Shown here piece by piece: positions 51,401 through 57,892 of a stretch of 64,000 nucleotides of DNA. The notes under the pieces were generated by a model that searched no databases, was not told the origin of the DNA, and saw only the letters and a program-made list of their open reading frames with translations. The DNA comes from Epilithonimonas hungarica (GTDB lineage: Bacteria > Bacteroidota > Bacteroidia > Flavobacteriales > Weeksellaceae): the NCBI RefSeq assembly GCF_900102265.1, contig NZ_FNBH01000001.1, positions 1,364,001 through 1,428,000 on the forward strand. The letters run 5' to 3'. The position numbers were made by a program, and so were the translations under genes. Position 1 is the stretch's first letter. Every line of letters begins with the position of its first letter.

Positions 51401-53777
51401 CTGCGTCTGTGCCTGCTCCATTGTTTTCATATGCGCTACCAGCAACAATTTGTCCATTGGCTGATACTGCCACAAAAAGTCCCCAACGATCTGCTGGCTG
51501 CTCCTGAGGGATAGAATTCCTCAAAACCCAAGCACTTCCCACATACTCATATACACGTACTGTTCCGATAGTGGGATTACTAGGTCCACAAACCACCGTA
51601 TTACCGGAAGATGACAAGGTTACATCAAAACCAAAATAGTCATTACTACCGCCGGTTGTAAGAGTAGCTCCCTTTTGTACCCATTGGCTTGTTGCAGAGT
51701 TCCAGGTATAAAGCTTGACAGCACCACCAATTGAGCTGTAAGTATGTGCGCCGGCAGCAAGTGTATTGCCATCATCCGATATATCAATACTAAACCCTAA
51801 TAATTGATTAGTAACAGTCCCAACTATTGTTTGACCCCGCTGTACCCACTGGGATGTTGCAGCGTTCCAAGCATAAGATTTAAGAAGTCCCTTTCCATTA
51901 CTTATTATATCACCTCCTGTCAATAAGAAATTTCCATCCGCTGACATGGCAACTCGCGAAAGTAGATCGTTTGTCGTACCAATAATAGGAGCTCCTTTCA
52001 ATACCCAAGCTGTCCCATTCCATCTGTAAACGGCTACGCCTGAAGTGGTGGAGCTAGCCCCACCTCTTACAACTGCTAAGGTATTTCCATCATCGGAAAG
52101 ACTAACTGGACCGGTAGATGTACCAAAATTCTCAGAAATATCTAATCCACGCTGTTGCCAGCTTGATCCGTTCCAGTCATAGATTCTTACAACAGGAGAG
52201 TATGCTGGGCTTCCAGTTGCGCTAAGATCAGCTATGGCTACCGTATTTCCATTTCCGGACAAATAGGCACTAGACACATCATTACCTGTTATATCTGACC
52301 CTTTTTGAACCCAGTCGGTTCCATTATAACTGTAGACTCTGCGATTCGTAAATGAACCAGATAACACGGTTAAACCATCATTAGATAAATAAACACCGTC
52401 AGAACCGAAATATTCCCCTGCAAATCCGTCAATATCAGTTCCTAATTGTGTAAATGTATTTCCTATGATATCACAAGTGGGCGATGTACTTCCTGTTAAT
52501 ACAAAGTTGGGTGCTGCAAAAGGCAAAACATTGGTAATATTGGCAGGCTGTGGTCCGCTATTGCATATCTGCACGGTGTATTTCACAATGTCATCACACG
52601 CCCCTCCTTCCGAAGTTACTGAAGTATTCAGGATCGCCATATTACACCCTGTACCACTTATTAAGTTGGTTCCTGCTGATAGATTATTTTGAGCATCTTT
52701 CTCTGGCGATACAGAAAGTTGAGCCTGACTTATAGAAGAAGATACAGGCACCTGATTTCCGGCTGTATTCCCGTTATAATTAACCAAAGCAAATACGGTC
52801 TGTGCTGTTTTCAGGTTCGGTATGTTAATCCCGGTAATGGTTCCGGAAAAAGATGATCCTGCGGCTATATTTACTGTGCCTGCATTATAAACGCCCAATA
52901 AATTAGTCCCGGGTATATGCGGGTCTGCATCATATAAGGATATATAGAGATTCCCTGAAAAGGCAACATTCCCTATATTGTTTGCTACATAATTGAGACT
53001 GTATTCTGGTGTTGTTGTACAGTTTTTCACTGTAAAATTGGATAGGCTGACTGTTAAGTCCGGCATTGGAGTAGGAGGAACATAAGTACACGCCTGTGCT
53101 GCCAACTGTTTTGCACGTGCGATAACATTCGTTGACAAAGACTGGTAATCTACTGCACTGAAATAACCTCCTGGTGAAGCAACCAATGGTAATGTCTGAT
53201 CAGGCACCGCATCATCTATTGCCATAACAATGACACTGAAGCCTTTGCTTTTAAGTAAAGCAGCAGTAGTAAGAATAGACTGAGGTATTTGTGAAGGATA
53301 AGCATCCGTTAAAATAATCATTACCTGAGCTACATTACGGCCTGGAATCTGGGGTAAACCAGCAACAATACTTGCCGCACTCATTCCGTAACCTACGTTG
53401 GTACCTCCATTCAAAATTCTCGGAGCATTTTCATAGCTTACAATATCGCTCAACAGGGTTGTATAATTGTTGGTAGAGCCGGGAAAATCATATTGCCGAT
53501 ACTCGTTGGTATTAGAAAAATCTCCTATGGCTATTCTTGTCTGGTTGGTTGCTGTGCCCAATGGTGACATTTCTATAGCCAATCGGGATATGAATTGTTT
53601 ACTCTGGCTATATTCCCGAGCGTCTACAGAGCCGGAATTGTCGTTCAATATAAATATATCGGCTCCGCATTGTGCAGATAGCGTTTGGATACATAAAATC
53701 AGTAGACTTACAATCCATGATCGCATTTTAATATCGGGTAGATATTTTTGATCTTTTGTTTGTTTTTTTATCAACAT
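48486..53777 (-). CDS. 1763-aa secreted multidomain surface protein with VWA domain (module 2)
   Basis: Signal peptide before LSAQ (the start may be ATG 53726). Domains in order: von Willebrand A (about 35-230) with a MIDAS-like DNSGS; a CARDB/Ig-like domain (about 239-359; SVSLSNFTVKNC type); a propeller of seven or so short repeats (about 442-795; LSDDGNTLAV, LSGNGNTVAI, SSSGNTVVCG); Cys-containing Ig-like domains; a GEVED domain (about 1175-1272; FIDWNADGDFLDDNETG); a DUF6923 region (about 1282-1525); DUF11 (about 1525-1632); and the C-terminus shared with the 686-aa protein. VWA suggests metal-dependent adhesion. There is no T9SS sorting domain. The operon continues with the 172-aa gene. 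Confidence 0.9.
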   Translation of the reverse strand: MLIKKQTKDQKYLPDIKMRSWIVSLLILCIQTLSAQCGADIFILNDNSGSVDAREYSQSKQFISRLAIEMSPLGTATNQTRIAIGDFSNTNEYRQYDFPGSTNNYTTLLSDIVSYENAPRILNGGTNVGYGMSAASIVAGLPQIPGRNVAQVMIILTDAYPSQIPQSILTTAALLKSKGFSVIVMAIDDAVPDQTLPLVASPGGYFSAVDYQSLSTNVIARAKQLAAQACTYVPPTPMPDLTVSLSNFTVKNCTTTPEYSLNYVANNIGNVAFSGNLYISLYDADPHIPGTNLLGVYNAGTVNIAAGSSFSGTITGINIPNLKTAQTVFALVNYNGNTAGNQVPVSSSISQAQLSVSPEKDAQNNLSAGTNLISGTGCNMAILNTSVTSEGGACDDIVKYTVQICNSGPQPANITNVLPFAAPNFVLTGSTSPTCDIIGNTFTQLGTDIDGFAGEYFGSDGVYLSNDGLTVLSGSFTNRRVYSYNGTDWVQKGSDITGNDVSSAYLSGNGNTVAIADLSATGSPAYSPVVRIYDWNGSSWQQRGLDISENFGTSTGPVSLSDDGNTLAVVRGGASSTTSGVAVYRWNGTAWVLKGAPIIGTTNDLLSRVAMSADGNFLLTGGDIISNGKGLLKSYAWNAATSQWVQRGQTIVGTVTNQLLGFSIDISDDGNTLAAGAHTYSSIGGAVKLYTWNSATSQWVQKGATLTTGGSNDYFGFDVTLSSSGNTVVCGPSNPTIGTVRVYEYVGSAWVLRNSIPQEQPADRWGLFVAVSANGQIVAGSAYENNGAGTDAGQVRVFKFDATCAPLASGDCATYTYTYDVTNAAGGTYDFDAIVQATKTNAAHSNPIINPDKNFTAQNSATVGDGFDGSNHLDDNVTLFDNAFCSTTHTIDVAVSLNPTSVCAGDFSAATLTITNPYPVAIYNTQLNLNLNNGSLYVSEPYNVSNIVLPGNLGFTNTTGAKTFTVYSLAPGINSFKLDIGAAVGTTALKAQLTNINPAYNNNSATTPVVTSNVVGVAAPVLTGGTCPATVTSTATTINLSYSFSGAASYKWSSGTNGVFANSTNPVTTYTINPQDYANGYVDFVLTAYSSIGCETVIPCRVNISGVQRDYGDAPVSYDLNERAIPVAAAHSLFTGLYLGALPPDAEVQNQPSAAANLDGAEEDGLSSVILTILSTSSTYSLPIKVTNTSSKVAYANAFIDWNADGDFLDDNETGITVTVPANSGTKSYNIDFATPSGITLPANSYVRLRTSLDSDAVKRPFAAAGGGEVEDFYVTVTTAFGCSNNMYLSQSDGSSTTLYTINTAVNPFTYPTIGDAAIAYNAIGLNPLDGKMYGMQQSSSNLRVINTDGSTTNLGVVSGLPSANYFGGEIDNSGNYYVIDNNVNGTNTMYKININTRTATSISLKYANNTAAALYLPDMSYSITTGLLYGVNGFNNIDSGANRKRQLISINPSTGLVKPIGAIYAESNYGAMYTSSTGEVFGIRNDGGFYQFNLTTGERVLISGAAQSSGNDGAHCVTSPITFTADLKIEKTDNTLTYVPGSSTTYTVVVSNLGPSYGVVDALVKDAVPAGIPAANVSYTAVASPGSTTSVSGTQTGAINDLVGLPVNGSVTYTITVNIPIDFTGDLVNIASVTAPANITDSNQANNIATDTDSSSACFKPATTIGTVLETQHGITSLNRAGNTASGGNWPMVRKGAWTVLESKTKGFVVNRLTSAQIASIPAADIIEGMAVYNTDLKCLQVNTTGTAAGWSCLSTPACPSN

Positions 53778-54019
53778 ATGTTTGTGTTAAAAATTATCAT
53801 TTGTATTCACTTATCATTTAATAATATTTTAAATTGATATTGTACTCTTTCTAAGGTGTATATAAAGTTTAAAATATTCACAGTTGTCTAAAGCATTTTA
53901 AAAGTTTTGAATAATGACCTTATTTATTCTTGCAGTTATAACAGAATGGTAGGTAAACTTTAAATTGCTTTCATAGGAAATAAATCGCCTGAAATATGGC
54001 AACGTAATTGTAAGAGAGT
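53778..54019. other. 242-bp gap, nothing recognised
   Basis: AT-rich DNA between the 212-aa and 1763-aa genes. No TAnnTTTG box, hairpin with T-run or repeat was found. Confidence 0.4.
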
Positions 54020-54658
54020 TTAAGCTAATGGCGGAGGTCTGCAAAAAAGCAAATTACCCTTTAAGGAAATGATCAGCGTGAAAATATGGCTCAGAAGTTC
54101 CTTTGTAAAATACAGGCACGGTCGTCCGGGTATTATTGGAGTTTCGGGTAAGGTAAAGTTGAAATATTGTCCGCCGGTATTGGCACATTTGCAATTCAAA
54201 ACTGATCTGGCTTCCGATAAGCATTGACTCGGTAAAGGATTTACAAATGTTTCGGGCTTTGCAGATATCTTGTGAAACTGCTCATTCCGGGCTTTGTTTT
54301 CTGATAGCTTTGAAGAATGGACGTTTTTTATCTTCTGTTTATGAAGCTCTGTCAGTTTTACGATCACCTTTGTAGCTTCCAGCTGATTTTCCGGATCATA
54401 CAGGATGGCATCGTGAGTAATGAAGATGAATGCTTTATCTGTATTTGAAACCGAGATATTTTCTTTTGATTTCAAAGAATCGGCAGATAGATATGTTTTT
54501 GCCGGGATATTATTATTTGTACGTGCAGAATCAGGAATGATTCCCTCTTCAGTCGGTACAGCAGAGTAGCCCGACGTGAAGAGGAAAAGCAGTAAGATCT
54601 TAAGATTACTGAATGTGGGAATCTTAAAATAAGATACCATATCCCTTTTTCTCATCAT
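54020..54658 (-). CDS. hypothetical protein of module 2
   Basis: A 212-aa protein with a basic N-terminus and one hydrophobic stretch (ILLLFLFTSGYSA, about 20-32) that could be a signal peptide. The middle is polar and Lys/Ser-rich. Near the end are several Cys (CLSEARSVLNCKC and RPCLYF) and a hydrophobic stretch (LLSHIFTLIISLKGNLLF). It lies between the regulator and the large surface protein. No homologous family was recognised, and codon use is not clearly unusual. Confidence 0.5.
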   Translation of the reverse strand: MMRKRDMVSYFKIPTFSNLKILLLFLFTSGYSAVPTEEGIIPDSARTNNNIPAKTYLSADSLKSKENISVSNTDKAFIFITHDAILYDPENQLEATKVIVKLTELHKQKIKNVHSSKLSENKARNEQFHKISAKPETFVNPLPSQCLSEARSVLNCKCANTGGQYFNFTLPETPIIPGRPCLYFTKELLSHIFTLIISLKGNLLFCRPPPLA

Positions 54659-54885
54659 TTGTGTTTTTTCAATTGTGTGCTTGTTTTGAAGAAGTCGTTA
54701 TTGCCACCTCACCAAACAGGGACAAAATTGAAATAATACTGAAATGCACACAAAAAAAGAGACCCTATATGCATCCTATGTTTTCGTAAGTATTTGATTT
54801 TTAGATGTTAAAATGATTGATGAAAATCAAAAGGATATTTGTATAGTTGTTTGATAAGTTTCGGGAATTTTAATTTTTTGAGGTC

Positions 54886-56364
54886 TTAGATTTTGTTGAT
54901 CCAGATATAAAGGTCTTCATCAGACGGGATGTTGAATTTTTTCCTGATGCGGCTTTTTCTAGCCTGCACAGCTTTTTCTGTAACGAAAGTATAATTGGCT
55001 ATCTCTTTGGTAGAGAAATTGAGCTTGAGATAGGCGCAGAATGCAAATTCGGAATTAATTAAATCCGGGTTCAAAGAGATAAGTTTTTCACAAAAATCAG
55101 GATAGACCTCCTTGAAGCGGGTAAGGAAATATGGAGAATTGGTTTTTGCCAATTGGATGACTTCATCAAACGAGTCATTCACCTTATATTCTAGGTTTTT
55201 CTTTTCGATTTCTTTTTGTATGATCTCTTTCTGCTGAATTTTTATGATCTTTTCTTTTTCCTTTTTATTTCTTTTATATAAAAAATAACCTAATGACAGA
55301 AAAATGACAGCTGATAAAGATATTATAATTAATATATTATGATTTTTGGTTTCAATTTCTTCCTTTTCAATTTCTTTTTCTTTTATCAGTTTGTCAACGG
55401 AAAAGTTTAGGGCTATTTTATCGGCCGAACTTAGACTATCATTAAGAATGGTGTATTTTTTTAGATATTCTACAGATTTATCTTCCTGATTCAGTGATTT
55501 ATAAGTTTTAGAAATTGTTTGGTATATATCTCTAATATCAATATGAGATTTAATCTTTTTCGAAATTTCTAGGCTTTCAAAATAATATTTAAGAGCTTCA
55601 TTATAATTCTTTTGTTTGGAATATAAATCACCCCAGGCTTGAATTACCGCTGATTTTTGATAAGGACTGTAATTCTGAGAGAGTTGGTTGCCTAATTTTA
55701 GATAGTATATAGCAGAATCCATTTTTTTTGGATCATTATTGATATAATGTAAGGCCAGATTGGATGCAGTAATGGCATCTGGTTCAATCTTGAAAGCTTT
55801 TTCAAAATATATTTTGCTAGAGTCTGATTCTTTTAAATATTTCAAATTATCGGCTTTACATGCATATACATATACAGAATTGTTTTTTCTATCTATTGGA
55901 TTGGATATTTTTTTATTTGAGATTATTGCTTTATTATAATATTGGTTTGAAGTGTCATATAATCCTATAAAATGATATACCTTGCCAAATTCTGTATAAA
56001 GTTCTGTTGCTAATGAGTAATCTTTTATTTTAGTCAATTCTTTTTCAGCAATTTCCAGATATTTCAAGCTTTCACTATAGTAATTGATCGTGCATAAAAA
56101 ATTTCCAATATCAATATAACCCACTACAACCCCTTTTTGAAAATTTAGTTTTCTGCATTGGTTTATAAGTTTCAGTGTTGATTCTATTCCCTCTTTAAAT
56201 TTTCCGGAATCATGGGTGTTGTTATAATTATCCATAAGTGCCTGATCAATGTCAGGATAGGTTTTTCTTTGCCCATTAACACGCACCGACAACAACATTA
56301 AAATAAATAAAATAGAAAGGTAACTATAAATAGAATTTCTTATTTTATGGTTTTTGTTCATCAT
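54886..56364 (-). CDS. TPR-transmembrane-HTH regulator (module 2)
   Basis: A 492-aa protein with the same plan as 44289-45761: signal peptide (about 1-31), periplasmic TPR (about 40-320; EALKYYFESLEISKKI), a membrane span at about 341-363, coiled coil, and a C-terminal HTH at about 448-485 (LNFSTKEIANYTFVTEKAVQ, RKSRIRKKFNIPSDEDL). The HTH is more conserved between the two than the sensor part, so they may respond to different signals while using similar DNA. It has a perfect promoter box 20 nt upstream. Confidence 0.9.
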   Translation of the reverse strand: MMNKNHKIRNSIYSYLSILFILMLLSVRVNGQRKTYPDIDQALMDNYNNTHDSGKFKEGIESTLKLINQCRKLNFQKGVVVGYIDIGNFLCTINYYSESLKYLEIAEKELTKIKDYSLATELYTEFGKVYHFIGLYDTSNQYYNKAIISNKKISNPIDRKNNSVYVYACKADNLKYLKESDSSKIYFEKAFKIEPDAITASNLALHYINNDPKKMDSAIYYLKLGNQLSQNYSPYQKSAVIQAWGDLYSKQKNYNEALKYYFESLEISKKIKSHIDIRDIYQTISKTYKSLNQEDKSVEYLKKYTILNDSLSSADKIALNFSVDKLIKEKEIEKEEIETKNHNILIIISLSAVIFLSLGYFLYKRNKKEKEKIIKIQQKEIIQKEIEKKNLEYKVNDSFDEVIQLAKTNSPYFLTRFKEVYPDFCEKLISLNPDLINSEFAFCAYLKLNFSTKEIANYTFVTEKAVQARKSRIRKKFNIPSDEDLYIWINKI

Positions 56365-56383
56365 TTTGTGGGATTAATGTTAA

Positions 56384-56391
56384 CAAATTTA
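56384..56391 (-). promoter_or_regulatory. -7 promoter box of module 2 regulator
   Basis: Minus-strand TAAATTTG (TAnnTTTG), 20 nt before the start codon. Confidence 0.58.
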
Positions 56392-56474
56392 ATATTTTGT
56401 TATGATAATTTTGAATTTAATTTCTATTATAAAAAAAATGAATCAAAGCTAATACAAATCATCTGTATTAATTA

Positions 56475-56502
56475 TTGGTTATTTCTTATTTGGTTATATT
56501 TG
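56475..56502 (+). promoter_or_regulatory. promoter of DUF2490 gene
   Basis: TATATTTG (56495-56502) is a perfect -7 box; TTGG at 56475-56478 is 16 bp upstream. The GTG start at 56507 falls at or just before the expected transcription start, so the transcript would be leaderless or nearly so. Confidence 0.62.
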
Positions 56503-56506
56503 TGCC

Positions 56507-57214
56507 GTGAAAAAGCTGGGATATTTATTAGTTCTTTTAGGGAGTCTGACGTCTGCTCAGGACCATCTTTCTGGTTTTAATATGATGTCTTTTACTTATA
56601 AAGCGACCCCGAAATGGATGGCTTACGTGGAACTGCAGACGAGGGCCAGACGTGATTATACAGTAATTGATTATTACGAGACAAAAGGAGGAATTGGTTA
56701 TAATATTACTAAAAACAATCAGGCTTTTGTAGGGCTCGGTAGGTATGGGACTTATGAGAAAATGAAGATCTCTCAGGAGGAATTCAGGCTTTGGCTGCAA
56801 TATACTTTTACGCAGAGATTTGGGCGACTGAAGCTAGATCACAGAGGAAGGGCGGAACATCGTTTTTTCTACGCCAGCCAAACCGGAGAACATACGGAAG
56901 CGAACCGTTTCCGGTACAGATTGAGTGGAACTTTGCCTATAAATAAAGATAAAGTGCAGGAAGAGACATTCTTTGTGAATGCTTTTGAGGAGTTATTCTT
57001 TGGCTCGAGAGAACCGAACTTCAAAAGAAACCGAACTTTTGCAGGCTTTGGTTACCAGTTCAATCATACGTTGTCTGCAACTACAGGTTATATGTTCCAG
57101 CGGGAGTTTTCTACAAAAGGTAATGATAATTTCCATTTTCTTTACTTTTCTCTGAATTTCACAATCGATGGAACGGATGACGAGAAGGATATCGTGATCC
57201 CAATGGTGGATTAG
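56507..57214 (+). CDS. DUF2490 outer-membrane protein
   Basis: A 235-aa protein with signal peptide KKLGYLLVLLGSLTSAQ, which requires the GTG start at 56507. The mature part is a predicted small beta barrel with alternating aromatic strands (WMAYVELQTRARRDYT, FRLWLQYTFTQRFG, LDHRGRAEHRFF, and RNRTFAGFGYQFN). This matches DUF2490, common in Bacteroidetes and probably outer-membrane. The role is unknown. It diverges from the TPR-HTH gene and ends before a large hairpin. Confidence 0.85.
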   Translation: MKKLGYLLVLLGSLTSAQDHLSGFNMMSFTYKATPKWMAYVELQTRARRDYTVIDYYETKGGIGYNITKNNQAFVGLGRYGTYEKMKISQEEFRLWLQYTFTQRFGRLKLDHRGRAEHRFFYASQTGEHTEANRFRYRLSGTLPINKDKVQEETFFVNAFEELFFGSREPNFKRNRTFAGFGYQFNHTLSATTGYMFQREFSTKGNDNFHFLYFSLNFTIDGTDDEKDIVIPMVD

Positions 57215-57217
57215 AAA

Positions 57218-57282
57218 ACTCTCGCAGATTTAGCAGATAAAGCAAATTTAAAATCTGCTGAATTAGCTAAATCTGCGAGAGT
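57218..57282. terminator. long inverted repeat, probable bidirectional terminator
   Basis: Arms 57218-57234 and 57266-57282 (ACTCTCGCAGATTTAGC and its reverse complement) are exact over 17 bp. The centre carries further GCAGAT/ATCTGC copies. It lies between convergent genes and resembles dispersed flavobacterial repeats. Confidence 0.75.
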
Positions 57283-57286
57283 GATT

Positions 57287-57733
57287 TTAATACTTTTCAG
57301 AAAGATAGAGGTAAGCTTTCAGATATTTGTTAAAGCGTTTCAAATCTTTTTCCTGTAATAACTCTGTACATCTGGTCAGATCCATATTGTCCCTCAGGTC
57401 ATTCAGTTTTACAGCAATGGCAAGTGGACTTGTTTCTATCCTTGCGATGAATGCGTCGTAATCCAGATGTTCTTCTTCTCGTTTTGTAAGACATTCGATA
57501 GCCTCAAGGATATATTCTGGGAAACCCTTCTCACGCAAATATTCTATTGGAAAGTCAGGATTGTCTTCCACAACATCGTGGAGAATACCTACAATCTTTT
57601 CATCAATGGTTTTGCCGGCATTCATCACTCGGAAAACATGTCCTAAGTATGGTGCATTATATTTGTCAGTTTGTTTTTTATGGGCTTTGGTAGCAATTTT
57701 TATGGCTTTGTAGAGGAGTTCGTGCGTCGACAT
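57287..57733 (-). CDS. HD-domain hydrolase, small SpoT/MESH1-like
   Basis: A 148-aa protein that is a single HD domain: GHVFRV with the first His, then GILHDVVEDNPDF (His-Asp and Glu-Asp), and the late KLNDLRDNMD. These match the hydrolase half of RelA/SpoT proteins and small alarmone hydrolases (MESH1), which remove pyrophosphate from (p)ppGpp with Mn. The synthetase half is absent. Substrate specificity is unproven. It has a TACATTTG promoter box at 57763-57770 (minus strand). Confidence 0.85.
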   Translation of the reverse strand: MSTHELLYKAIKIATKAHKKQTDKYNAPYLGHVFRVMNAGKTIDEKIVGILHDVVEDNPDFPIEYLREKGFPEYILEAIECLTKREEEHLDYDAFIARIETSPLAIAVKLNDLRDNMDLTRCTELLQEKDLKRFNKYLKAYLYLSEKY

Positions 57734-57762
57734 TTATTTTTTTTGTTTTTATTTTTATTGAA

Positions 57763-57770
57763 CAAATGTA
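57763..57770 (-). promoter_or_regulatory. -7 promoter box of HD-domain gene
   Basis: Minus-strand TACATTTG (TAnnTTTG), 30 nt before the start. Confidence 0.55.
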
Positions 57771-57892
57771 AATACTGAAAGTATAGAAAGCAATATCAAA
57801 ACTACTTTTTTCATTGATTAAATTTTAAATTGAAAATAAAAAAAACCTTAACTAATTATGTTAAGATTTTATTAAAAATATAGTTTTTAGTA

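Noticed and set aside
41249-56364. Prophage or phage-tail locus
   Set aside because: The 172-aa proteins and C-termini look fibre-like, but no capsid, terminase, portal, integrase or lysis gene was recognised.
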